From the NCBI GenBank assembly GCA_902729315.2, contig LR746265.1:4320892-4384891 (forward strand): DNA of 64,000 bases. Reading direction: 5' to 3'. A program made the translations under genes and the position numbers. How positions within the stretch are numbered: position 1 is the stretch's first letter; the number at the start of each line of letters is the position of its first letter. The stretch comes from Spirodela intermedia. Lineage: Eukaryota; Streptophyta; Magnoliopsida; Alismatales; Araceae. Positions 1 through 12,400 of the stretch are shown here, piece by piece. The notes below the pieces were generated by a model, which saw nothing but the letters and a program-made list of their open reading frames with translations, was not told the DNA's origin and did no database searches.

Positions 1-300
1 GCCTCCTCCGGGAACCTGAGCAAGACCTTCATCCGGACGGTGACGAACGTCGGCCCCCCCGAATCCGTGTACCGCTCCACAGCTCAGATCGCTGCCAAGG
101 GATTGACAGTAAGAGTGAAACCCCGGAAGCTAGTGTTCACGTCGGCGGTCACTGCGCTGAGCTATGTGTTCACAGTCTCCGCAGACTCGCAGAACCTGAC
201 CTTGGGAGAATCAGGCTCCGCCTTCGGTTTCCTCTCCTGGTCGGACGGCGAGCACGTCGTCCGCAGCCCCATCGTGGTTTCCCGAATCCAGGCCTTGTGA
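1..300 (+). CDS. Subtilisin-like serine protease, C-terminal end (5' part outside window)
   Basis: The reading frame is open from base 1 to a TGA at 298-300 and encodes the last 99 residues of a plant subtilase. What is visible is the C-terminal fibronectin-III-like domain: RTVTNVG near residues 12-18, a VxVxPxxLxF strand pattern (VRVKPRKLVF), then FGFLSWSDGEHVVRSPIVV just before the stop. This arrangement is diagnostic for plant S8A subtilases, which are secreted and process or degrade extracellular proteins. The catalytic Asp/His/Ser domain, protease-associated domain and signal peptide lie left of the window, so activity and subgroup cannot be judged. No start codon is expected inside the window. 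The same-strand CLV1-type gene begins 2.7 kb downstream. Confidence 0.93.
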   Translation, partial: ASSGNLSKTFIRTVTNVGPPESVYRSTAQIAAKGLTVRVKPRKLVFTSAVTALSYVFTVSADSQNLTLGESGSAFGFLSWSDGEHVVRSPIVVSRIQAL

Positions 301-3039
301 TGAGAGTTCGCCGTCCCGCATAGGCGGCGGGATCTGCCCAGGCCGACGTCGCCGGCGGCGTTGCCGGAACTGCCAAGTCCGTTTGGTTCCCCCGGCCGAT
401 CGGTGTCCTCTGTTCTGTGGATAAGCTCGAGTACTCTTTGGCTTTGTGCTTTTTATCGTGTACTTCTGTTCTTAATTTCGTGCACCGCCGGGCCTGTTGG
501 CCGGCGGCGAGAAGCTGCCTCCCTCGCACCCGTCTTTAGCCCTCGTAGCGGCGCCACTGGTTCGGCCGTGCTCACCGTCATCAGTGCTTGGAGCCGCGAT
601 CAAGGAGTTACCCGAGAGCGACGACTGGGGAGGAAAGTCTCACTGAGACCGTTAGGCAGGTGATCAACGGTCGGCTATAGCTTCCCAGACAGTGCGGGAG
701 TCCTGATGGCGACGGCGCCATGAAGAATATGCCATATGCAGGCTGGCGGGGGATGAGAAGGCATCTCCTTTTCCAAAAGAAAATCTCACCATCTCCGACA
801 GGGTAGAGCTTCCGTGGTACCTCAGTTTTCTTTTGCCGGATAGCCATCGATATAAATCGCAGTGGGGTTTTGAGATTACGTCGAATATTTGATTTCGAAT
901 AAACAACGGAAGATTAATTTATTTAATGCGATGTTCAGAGACTATACCGACCAGATTAAATGAATTAAGATGAAAATAAAGTTCCTGATGGATTGGGGTG
1001 AGTAGCTCTTAGCTTTCGAAAGAGGATTAGGCAGTTCATATCATGAATTGGCACCGGATCCTGCCAGGGAGAGTCGGAACCACGGCGGCTGCGGCGGTGG
1101 AGACCTTTCAGTGCGCATGAAGAGATCCCAGACGGGTGGATCTCTGTTTCTGACGTCTGGGTTTCTCTGATTTATGCGATGAATAGCCATTTTTTATCTC
1201 TGTTTTCTTCTCTTGTTCTGTAGGATGTAGCAGCGCACATATTTCTAAGGTGGATGGAAACTTTCATGTTTTCTTCTGCTCTGCCTGTCTAGTTCATAAA
1301 TTTTAATGAATCTACTAAAAAAAATGGCGGGCAAAGTGTATTTCCGCATTATTAGGTTCAGACCCAAGTTCATTTGCTTTGTCATTGCTGATGACTGTAA
1401 AATCTGAACTATCTTACAGGTACATTGGCATTGAAGAGCATGCATGGTATATCAGGAGCCGTCACAATTCTGGTTGAAGGAAACACAGAAACCACTCTAG
1501 AAGGTTTAGATTTTCCTCTCCCCACCAGGGTCAATCTCCATGCTTTCTCTTTATTCGGGAAAAATCTATTTTTGACTTCTGGAATGTGGTTGACCAAAAT
1601 TATCAATGGCTGGTGTCTGTACGACGGATGAAAAGTCAGATCTTCCACTCGTGGCAGGACGAAGTGCTGCGCTGCTCATGTTTTGCTCACAGATGTCGTG
1701 ATTACGGCCCTCGGGTTGCTTGAGAGGAATGGAAGAAAAGTAACCCGGAATCTGGCAACACAGAAGCCGATGGATCCTACAGAAGCTTTGGCCAGGTCGG
1801 GAAGCGAGCGAAGAAGTTGAACAAAGTTGGCATCGTCGGGCGCCGAACTCCCATCAGGCCATCAATCATTCTTGTGGAGCGAAGTCGTCGCCTTTGGTTC
1901 CTTCCCGCCGGAGGTTGCAGGGTCTGAGCTCTGAGCTCTGAGCTCGCTGCCTCTCGAACAGCGGGGGTGGTACTGACTTCGCTGCGTTGAACATTTATTT
2001 TCTCTTTGGGAGTACCTTCTTCTTCTTCTGATCAACACATGGATGGTTTCAATGCCGTGGGTTGACCTTCCACGTGGCCACTCCTCCGGTAAATATATTC
2101 CCCGCCGGGTCAAATCCAGCGGCTGGCTCAGATTCTCCATGATCAGACCTGATGCGAGGGAACCCATCTCCTCGATCAGAATTTCCTCCCTCCTCTCCCG
2201 TCGCCACCACAGCCGGCTAGATACGAAAGCTACGCCGTGGAAAGAACAGATGCCCCTCTTCTCCAGAGGCCCCATCTCTTTTTCTTACCACCCCCCCCAC
2301 ACCCCCCCCCCCCCAGGTTGCAGGGCATCGGGTTCCCCGGGCCGGAGCTGACGGCGACGAGCACATCAAGAGGTCGCCGGAGCGGCCGCGTCGCCGGCCG
2401 GAAAGGAGAGTCCACTCCGACGGAAAAGGCTACGGGTACTGCCTGAGCACGGCGGAGGCTATCCGCCTCGGCATTCGGCCAACTCCGGCAGGCGTTATGA
2501 ATAGATTAATCCGTTCAGGGAGGAGGAACTGAAGGGAACGCGGCGTGATGGGCCTTGTCAGCTTGTCACCTCAACGGTTCTGCTCGTCCGGTAGCCCACG
2601 CCGCCGGACGGAAGCTACCGTGGACCAGCGCAGGGATACGAAGCTCCGCCAGGCCTATACGTCAACTCAGACGCTGCCGTTTCCAGCTATGGCTGACGCT
2701 TCCAAGCTTTACGGTGACGGACGCTCCACCTCGTCAAACGGACGCCGTCAGTATGGCGGCCCGTGGCTATTCACATGGGGACCCGTCATCCACCTAAGGA
2801 CCCTCCGGCAGTCAGTGCAGCAGCACAGCTCACTCTCTCTTCTCTGTCTCTCTCTACGACCTTTCTCTTGTACAGCCTTTCCCTCGATTCTCTTGGAGGC
2901 ATCGAGGCGAGGCTTGTTATCCGGCTTCTTCTCTATCCCAGCCTTTCCGTCTCGCAGTGTCTGTCCCTACAGCAGCGGGGATATCTCGAGGACACGAGAT
3001 AGGAAGGAAGAAGAAGGGGAAACTGAGGCTAGCGCGTAG
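301..3039. other. Intergenic region between subtilase and CLV1-type gene
   Basis: No gene is supported here. The left part should hold the subtilase 3' UTR. The right part should hold the promoter and leader of the CLV1-type gene. A C-rich run lies near 2289-2315 and a CT-rich pyrimidine stretch near 2829-2865, shortly before the CLV1 start. Open frames in this stretch are short and show no family motif. Confidence 0.6.
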
Positions 3040-6000
3040 ATGAAGAATCTCCGCTTGTCCGCCGCCGCCGCCGCCGTCGTATTCATCTGGTTCTTCTTCC
3101 TGTCGTCGTCAGTCGGCTCTCGGAGGCTCTCCTCCGGCGGCGAAGGTGACGGGGATCTCCACAGCCTGATGAAACTCAAGTCTGCCATGGTTGGGCCCGG
3201 GGGAGTCGGCCTCCTCGACTGGAACGATTCATCCTCTTCACACTGCGCCTTCTCCGGTGTGGTGTGCGACTCCAGCGGTAGAGTTGTCTCCCTCAATGTC
3301 TCCTTCCAGCCGTTATTCGGGCGGCTGCCGCCGGAGATTGGGCTCCTCTCTGAGCTCGTGAACCTCACTATCTCCTCCACCTCCATCGGGGGGAGCCTTC
3401 CACCGGAGATCGGCAACCTTAAGAACCTCCGAGTTCTCAACATATCCAACAACATTTTCTCTGGCTTGTTCCCGCTTGAGGTCGCCGGGGGGCTGCCAGA
3501 GCTGGTGGTCCTCGACGCCTACAACAACAACTTCTCCGGCGCTCTTCCGCTTGGTCTCGTGGGTCATCGGCGGCTACGGCACCTGCATCTCGGAGGCAAC
3601 TTCTTCTCCGGCGAGATCCCTGAAGGTTACTCTGAGATCGGGAGCCTTGAGTACCTGGGTTTGAACGGCAACGGTCTCTCCGGGCGCATCCCCGGAAGCT
3701 TGAGCCGGCTTTCGAACCTTCGGCAGATGTACATCGGCTACTACAACGCCTACGACGGCGGGATACCGCCGGAGTTCGGGTCGCTGGCGGCGCTGGTGCG
3801 GCTGGACATGGGGAGCTGCAACCTCACCGGAGAGATACCGGTCAGCCTCAGCCGGCTGCAGTTCCTTGACTCTCTGTTCTTACAGATGAACCACCTCTCG
3901 GGCAGTATACCCCCCGAGCTGGGAGACCTCGCCAGCCTCAAATCTCTCGACCTCTCCATCAACGAGCTCACCGGAGAGATTCCGGAGAGCTTCTCCCAGC
4001 TGAAGAAGCTCACTCTGCTCCACCTCTTCCGCAACCACCTTAACGGGCGCATCCCTCCGTTCATCGCCAACCTCCCTAACCTCGAGGTGCTCCAGGTCTG
4101 GGAGAACAACTTCACGCTGGAGCTGCCGGAAGGACTGGGCAGAAACCGCCGGCTGAAGAAGTTAGACGTGGCGACGAACCGGCTCACGGGTTTGATCCCC
4201 CGGAGCCTCTGCGACGGTGGCAATCTAGAAACCCTCATACTGATGGAGAACGGCTTCTTCGGACCGATCCCGGAGGAGCTCGGTGCCTGCAAGTCTCTGA
4301 CGAGGGTTAGGTTGGCGAAGAACTTCCTGAACGGCTCAATCCCCGCCGGTCTCTTCGACCTCCCCTTCGCCGACATGATTGAGCTCAGTGACAACTATCT
4401 CTCTGGCGAGCTCCCGTCGTACGTCGCCGGGTACTCCCTGGGCATGCTGCTGCTCTCCAACAACATGATTTCCGGCTGCATACCCTCGTCGATCGGCAAC
4501 CTTGTTGGTTTACAGACGCTGTCGCTGGACTCCAACCTGCTCTCCGGAGAGATCCCCCGCCAGATCGGGCTCCTGAAGAACCTTTCGAATCTGAATTTGA
4601 GCGGGAACAGGATCGGGGGTCCTGTGCCGGAGGAGTTGTCCCGGTGCACGTCGCTGGTGTCGATCGATCTGAGCCGTAACAATCTCGGCGGAGGAATTCC
4701 TGAAGCCATCACCGAGCTCCAGAACCTCAACACGTTGAATCTGTCCCGGAATGGTCTCATTGGCGGGATACCCCAGCGGATCGAGAGGATGCAGAGCCTG
4801 ACGCTGCTCGACCTCTCCTTCAACAATCTCTCGGGGAAGATCCCCATCGGCGGACAGTTCTTCGTCTTCAACGAGAGCTCCTACGCGGGCAATCCCAATC
4901 TCTGCGGAGGCCCTCTCCATCTCGGCCCCTGTTCCTCGCTCAATTTGGGCCATACACCTTCGAACACGAGGCCATCGCAGTCGTTCAACCCGTCGAAGTT
5001 GCTCATCACGGTCGGCGTCCTGGTCGCGGCCACGATCGTCGCCATCGCGGCGGCGGTGGCGGCGAGGTTTTGGTGGAGAAAACACCGGCGGTCGAACAGG
5101 TGGAGGATGACGACGTTCCAGCGGCTGGATTTCTCCGTCGACGACGTGATCGAGTGCCTCAAGGAGGACAACGTGATCGGGAAGGGCGGCGCGGGGACGG
5201 TGTACCGAGGCTCCATGCCGGGCGGGGCTGAGGTGGCCATCAAGCGTCTCGTCGACAAGGGCGGCGGCGGCGCCGCGGGACAACACGACCGGGGCTTCAC
5301 GGCAGAAATTCGGACACTGGGGAAGATTCGGCACAGGAACATCGTCCGACTTCTAGGCTTCGTGTCAAACAAAGAGGCGAACCTTCTGCTGTACGAGTAC
5401 ATGCCCAATGGGAGCTTGGGGGAGCTCCTGCATGGAAGCAAAGGGGCTCATCTGGACTGGCACGCCCGCTACCGCATCGCCCAGGAGGCGGCGAAGGGGC
5501 TCTGCTACCTTCACCACGACTGCTCGCCTCTCATCATCCACCGCGACGTCAAGTCCAACAACATCCTCCTCGACTCCGCTTTCGAGGCTCACGTCGCCGA
5601 CTTTGGCCTCGCCAAGTTCCTGCAGGACTGCGGCGCCTCGGAGTGCATGTCCTCCATCGCCGGCTCCTACGGCTACATCGCTCCAGGTAATTATCCTCAC
5701 TGCCGCGTCTTCATCTCTCTCTCTCTCTGTGCCCTCCCTCCCCCGTGCGCAGTGAATCTGTCTTTACCAGTAGGAACATCCTTGGGCGGTCGGGCGACGG
5801 CGCTGGGTGCTGTTACCCCAAAACCCTACCCTCTGCCCCGAGGGGGGTCCAGGAGTTGACAGAGAGGAAAGAGGGTCTGAGGCGGTTGGACTTTTGTGGC
5901 TGTCGGGTCAATGCCATCTTTTGGCCCATTGTGGAAGTAGGGTTAAAGGCAGAGGAGGGCGGTTCCCAAAATCCAAGCTTTCCATTGATGACAATAGTGG

Positions 6001-6481
6001 CGAGCCTTCATGCCATTTCTGGAATTTGCGCGACGGTGGTGGCACTGTACTGCTCTGCAAATGAATAGCTAGCTCTTGGGTGCAGTCATTGCACCGGGAA
6101 CTGACAACTTTGTGCGCAGAATACGCCTACACGCTGCGGGTGGACGAGAAGAGCGACGTGTACAGCTTCGGGGTGGTGCTGCTGGAGCTGGTCACCGGGA
6201 GGAAGCCGGTGGGCGAGTTCGGCGACGGCGTGGACATCGTCCGGTGGGTGAGGAAGACGACATCCGAATTGTCCCCCGAGGACCCATCTGCGCCGGCGGC
6301 GGCGATGGCGGTGGCCGACCGCAGGCTGCTCGGCCGCCCAATGGAGACCATCGGCTTCCTCTTCCGGGTGGCCATGCTTTGCGTGGAGGAGAACAGCGCG
6401 GCACGGCCGACCATGCGAGAGGTGGTGCACTTGCTGGCCAGCCCAAGTTGCTCGCAGCCCTCCGACCTCCTCTCCCTCTGA
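3040..6481 (+). CDS. CLV1: CLAVATA1-type leucine-rich-repeat receptor kinase
   Basis: Exons 3040-5686 and 6120-6481 give about 1002 residues (Arabidopsis CLV1 has 980). CLV1 is a plasma-membrane receptor for CLE peptides that limits stem-cell number in meristems. The start is the ATG at 3040, followed by a hydrophobic signal peptide (residues about 1-27). The N-terminal cap is followed by roughly 20 LRRs to about residue 620. The CLV1-specific stretches [24 protein letters not shown] and [11 protein letters not shown] are all present. A transmembrane helix lies near 653-677. The kinase domain has the glycine loop [11 protein letters not shown] near 712, Lys735 in VAIK, Asp836 in HRDVKSNN and Asp854 in DFG, so it should be active. 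The single intron splits the Glu codon of GYIAPEY (GT donor at 5687, AG at 6118-6119), the position usual in this family. Orthology to CLV1 rather than BAM receptors rests on these stretches and is fairly sure. Confidence 0.95.
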
Positions 6482-9445
6482 TCGGCATAACCTACCCCCT
6501 CGTCTTCCGCCGAGGAAGATGCCCGGCTAGCCAGCGCCCAATAGGCCGTAACGAGCCACCGAGCATCCCCCCCACCCACCCAAATATATCTCGTTTACGG
6601 GCTCTGTACATTCGTAGTTTTTTGTGGATCACAGCCCAGGTGGCGATAGCTCCAGCCCGATATCAGTCGGCTCTGAACGAGGGATGAGAGGGGAGGAAAA
6701 ACCCTTCAATCTGTTCATCTTGGTTGAGTGCCGAGTTCTTACAGCTAAAAATGGGAAAATATTATGGAGAACAGAGCAGTTTGAGGCACCTAAAACGTGC
6801 CATACCAAGAAGGTAATTGCTTTGAGGTGTTCTTGAGACCTAGTTTCAATGCGTACTAGAGACGTAGAACCGGTTCGCGGCCTCCACCCAGTGTACACAT
6901 GCTCCCCTGTAGCTTAGACACGCGCACTACCCAGCTGCGCGGTTCGGGGGAGGAGGATGACGGAGAACGATGTGGTTTCATAGAAGGGAGAAATTTTGCT
7001 CGGCACCCTCGAATCCCATATCCTTCAGAAATTCAGTTACCCCCTTCCTCTCTCTTCCGACAAAGAGGCCTTCATCCCTTCTCTCTACACGTCGGCCCAG
7101 GATCTGCCGCCACATCCCCCATGTAGCCCTCCATCGACGGGAAGGACCTCGCCGAGATCCTCGACGCCGAAGAGGGAAAGTATAGCATCGACGTCGTAAC
7201 TTGAAACAGGATACCCTCGTCTGCGTTCCTGAGCTCAGATATAATATCCCGATGCCTGCTGATACGCTAGTAGTCCCTGCTGGGTCTGCCGGGTGGTCAC
7301 CGGAATGTCAGAGAAGGTCGTCGGCGGGATCCTGCCTGGGTTCGTGGAGGTCTCAGTTAGTGAACTCGAAGGCTGGAAAGAAGTCCTTCCCCTGATTCCC
7401 GGAGAAATCGTTCTCGCTTCTCTTGATAGCTCCGGTTTGTCCTCTCTGCAAATCACTATCCTGCACTGCTTAGAATCATTTCTTCGATAATCAATGCCAG
7501 TCTGACAGCGACGATTGATGGGATGTAGAAGCTGGCACGACGAGAAAGCTGCCGACTTCACAAACGAGAGCCTGGAGTCCGCAGGGCACGCCGTAGCGTC
7601 CGCCTGGTTGTGTTCGAGGTCCGGCAGGCCCTCGACCCCAACACGTCGATCAAGCAGACGGCACTGATGAAGTCGGCTCCAGTGTCCGCTTCCGCTGAAT
7701 CAAAGGCTAAGCTTGCCAAGTATGCAGGCACCCAAAACAAACAGTTTTCGGTTTCTCTGCTGTTCATCGTCCGTAGTTTTGATGTTCAGGAGAATCAATT
7801 AGGGTGTATATACGAGCAATTTCTATATTTCTTGTCCTTGGTCTCATCGTGTTTTAAGAAAGCTTAATCCGGACTAAGTTCAACAAAGTAGATCGATTTT
7901 TTTGCATTAAAATGCGTCGCAGTCTATGCATTCTTTCGTCGAGAATAGTCCCGAGTTGTGTCGGGTTTTTCTCCAAAGTGATGACACCCAGCTCTGGGGT
8001 CTTGGTGGATTGTGCCAGATTTTTCCTCTTAGCAAGTTGAAAGATTTAGAGAGAACTTCGAGTCGAAACATACGAAATCTGCAATCCTAAGACAAAGTGG
8101 TCCGACAAGAGATTGGAGAGGGAAAATGACGTAGAACAGAATCGCAAGAAATGCGTAAGGCAAAAACAGTGTACCTGAAAAGGCTCAGACTGGTGTAACG
8201 TTGAAGATTCAAAGCCGGCATCCTATAAGGCCCATTTGGTTGATTTAACGAAGAATATCCTTTATGAAAAGTTGTGGGTATATGGAAATCTATCATGTCA
8301 GCAGCACTAGTTCCTCAAAAGTCCTTTCTTTCGGCATTGTGTTAGTGGAACCTGAGCTAATATTGGCCCATTTAAGCACTCACGCATGATAGAAAGTCAC
8401 TATCGAGGATAGTAGAAGATCGAAGTTCCAGAGAGCTAATCTAGTGAAAATGGTAAAGCGTATTATTATCCGCCATCCGTCTGCTCGTAAAGACCTCGTT
8501 ATTAGGCTTATGAATGCCGCGATAGTTGATATCGATGAGGATGCTCATGCTTGGGATGATGGTGAAGCAAACAAAAATACTAACTGACGGAAGTCTGAGA
8601 GGGTGGAGATTCATTTGAGGAGAATCCGTAGGGCTACTTTCCTCGAGTGTGGATTTGAAGGGACCAGAAATGTCATCGCTTGGGAGAAGATCATATCCTT
8701 CATTAACGAGTAATTGGTGTTGAAGCTATTACGACTGAGATCGTTAAACACGAACCGTGTATATTTGGGAGAGCTAAAGCTTCCTAAAGACCTTCTATGA
8801 TGGCTCAAACTCCCTCTCCAGAGCGAGCGAGCGTAGGTACTGACGCCTTAGGCTCCGTCGACCGTTTACCTGATCGGGAGGTCCTTGATTTGCGAGTGGA
8901 ATTGCCTTCCAATCTTCAAGCTATGATCAACAAGTTGAATTTTCTGGTTCTTAGGTCTTGATCAACTCCATCGCCTTGACTAGCCCAGGTTTACTGCCGC
9001 CATGGATTGTTTTGGTTGAGAGGTGCTTTAGAAAGAACTTGGGATGTGAGGCGGCACACAGTACCTCGGTGCTTCTCATGCACAGCCTTCGCAGAAATTG
9101 TTCCGTCTAGCTGTGAATCACAGGCGCATTGGCATTGCCTAGGACAGATCACTGTTTAGAGACCAAAAACAACTTCTATCCGATGAATATCTCTGACCAC
9201 GACAAGTGACAAATGTCTATAGGGTATATACATATTTGCGGTATATGTACCGAAAATATATATTTTAAGTATTCCGATCAATATTTCATGCTCAGATTGA
9301 TATTTGCGGTATTCCGATAAATCGAGCAGCATTTGCCACGTAATCCAAGCAGGTAAGATACACCGTAGAGTGAGATAAAGCTTGCGATTCCGGATCAACT
9401 ACTTAGAATTCAACATCTGTTTCCGAAACAGATCTACTCTTCCTT

Positions 9446-9448
<3 letters not shown>

Positions 9449-9498
<50 letters not shown>
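9449..9498. repeat. (CT)n microsatellite
   Basis: An uninterrupted CT dinucleotide run of about 50 bp in gene-poor DNA. Confidence 0.95.
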
Positions 9499-9499
<1 letters not shown>

Positions 9500-12400
9500 G
9501 ATGACAGTAATATTCTCCTGTCACGATTTGATGTCATACTCGAGAACATTAGGAATGGAAGATAGAACCCATGAGCATAGGCCAAGCCCGGCCAGACTCA
9601 ATTTGGAAACCAACTGTGCATTAATCATATGAATTAACTGGCGATTCTCCATGATCCTAGTCTATCCAAATCCGATCTTCAACCTGGTTTTCTTCAGTAG
9701 AGAGTTCAAGTAGGAAACGCCAACTTCGACCCATGTCTTCCATTTTATTTTTGGCTTTTTCCTATGAAAACTCGTGGGAATCTTATGCCTCGGACATACG
9801 TTTTAGATTGGCTTCACTGACGAACTATTTACCCCCAGCCTTCATCTCGTAGCCGCATTCCCATGGTTCTTCTCATGATTTTGTGAAGACCTGCCTTTGG
9901 AAATTAAACGACAAGCAATAGGATTTAGTTCATCATTGTTTTTCCGAAAACTTTAGTCTGTGATTTTTTAGGAGTTTCTTTGATCTTCGCCCAATCCGAA
10001 TCTAGTGGCTCTGACGCTGGGTTTTGTATACTTCTCTAGTGCGCGGATTCCATGTTAGGTAATCTGTCTTGAGCGCATATGTTTACGCCAACCATCATCG
10101 TCGAAGAAGCCATTGTTTTTATGAGCAACCTTCTGGCCATGTGCACTTGTTGTCGCGTTGAAAAAATCTCTAAAGATCGTTCTCTAGAACCCACTCCGTC
10201 ATCCTATTTATTTAAGATGTGAATTAATTTCTTACGTGTCGGTTCCCGTTTTCCATGTGCGTCCTTTACGCCTTCCTACTGGCCAGATTTCCCGCCACTT
10301 CACGCCATATCCCCTTCCGGGGGGGAAGAAAATTCCAAGCAGCCTACCATTCTTCCCATTCGATCATGTGCGCGCCTCTTGAAACAGTTCTCCGGTTCCC
10401 TCCGGATTGAGATTTCCTCTTCCCGGCCGACAGACGAGGATTACGACGCAGAAGCTGGGGACTATTCTCGATCAGAGTTCCTTGCGGAGGCGTTATTAAC
10501 GGCGTGAATACACATTATGCTGATAGGATGAGCTCGGAAGAGACTTTCCCTACACGACAATAAATTCTTCGTCACATCGCCCTGTTCGCAAGTTGCAGCT
10601 AAATGGCAGCTGGCGGGCGCCACCCCTGGAAGTTTGTTCACGCCACCTAACACTCGGGGCATCAACCAGCCCATCGTCCAGAGTTCGAACTGTTCGACGA
10701 GGAAGCGTCCGGGGCTGTGAAGACAGAACGACTCCGAATCCGACCGTTACTGTACCTCAGCCGGTTGCGTGCGAGGGAGCCAGAGTCTCCGATGTGGGAT
10801 CATTACAGTAGGACGATGTACGAAGAGGGTTAGGCCGAGTTAGGCGGCGTCGCTGGTAGTTTGGCGTGCCATTTAGGGCGTTTTCCTCTCGTCACCACGC
10901 TTGGTTGTATGTTCGAGTTTGGCACTTTCTCTACTAGGGAATGGTATGCCATTAGGTCGTTAAGCTACACCCTCGTAGCTTACTATGACGACGTTACAAT
11001 CCATTAAAAAAATGCAGTCATATCTCTTCTTTCGTCACAGTTTACTATTATTAAGCTCGTGTCTCCTGCTGCGCTGGAAATCCTTTCCCCCAGCCCATTG
11101 GGCAAGGCGAAGATTCGAACACGGCGAGGCGGCGCAGCCGGGGGAGGCGGACGAAGGAAGCAACTGGATCACGTGGGTGACGGAGGCGGCGGAGCCTCTG
11201 GTGGTGATGTTTTCGCATGATCAGTCCCGGCAAGGTGGAGAGTCCCCGACCTTACACGGTCTCCGAGATCCCAGACTCCCCATCCCAATTCAGTGGAGCG
11301 GTGTCGTGGGCCTGTCTCTCACGCCTTTGTTCCTTGGCGATATTCCTCGGCTTCTTACCCCGGCAGCGCCACTTCAACTCTCCAAAAGCTTCCATCTTTC
11401 CGTGGCCTCGCCGTAGTAAGCAAGCCATTCTATTAGTGGCACAGGTCACACGGTAGAACGAAATTAATTAAATGACGCAAGATTATTCGTAAACGAGATC
11501 ATCGACGAAGAAATTTAGGTCATGAAGTCGGGTACGTTCCCGATTTTTCTGGTCTGAGTTCTCTCCCGATCGCAAAGTTGTCGACATCACTGAAACTCGA
11601 GATGTGTTTCTGTGTCCTTGAAGATGCCCGCCAGTACTGCTAATCTAGGGTTTAACATATATATTTCGTATTATAGGCCGTAAACTGCGCCGTATGGGAA
11701 AAATTCTGAGCACATCAAGCAGGTGGAGCCTAATGAATGCCTCATCTGGGTCCCGGCGGCGGCCCATCGCCGAAATAGTGGCGGAGGGTGAGCAAGGGGA
11801 AGAACCAGACTGACAAGAAGAGGATGGGGAGTTTGGGAGCGGTGAAGGGAGATTAGGAAAGAAGCGACGAGCCGAGGACCCCACCAGAAGAGTCTTCGAA
11901 AAGGGTTTAGTTATGCTATCCTTATGGCAAGAATTCGGCCAAACTGTGGATTACGGGATGCCAATCGTAGAAGTCAGAGAATAAATGGAGAATGGTTTTC
12001 GTTTCCAAACTTCTCGATCCTAGCGATTAATGAGACGGCGGGGGCGGTGGCATAAGCAACAGCAGGAGAAATCCACCCGTTAATGAGAGAAAACAGAAGG
12101 GGGGTCGTATTCTAGAAGTCAACATGGAGAAGGACCGGACGACCGGTGGCTGGCGGAACCAGCGAATTCCCTCCCGCGTGTTGTTGCGAGGGGGATGTCA
12201 GAGAAGCGACTGCATCTTGGTAGGACTCCGACGGGTCGCTGCCAACCACTAGCCACCGTCATGCTCTACGGCATTAAAGCGCCGCGGGCGGGTGGAGGAA
12301 GAGTAGTTGGTATCGTGTGGCCACCCACCACTGCGATTCTCCGACGAGACTCCACCTTACCGAAAGATCCCAAGTGGGCATTCCAGAGGCCCACGACGAA

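Noticed and set aside
4510-5441. Long minus-strand frames opposite the CLV1 kinase
   Set aside because: They are mirrors of GC-rich coding sequence. The plus strand carries the clear CLV1 protein.
10985-11416. A plus-strand frame of 143 codons with a hydrophobic N-terminus
   Set aside because: Composition is low in recognisable features, there is no homologous motif or splice context, and opposite-strand frames of similar length overlap it.
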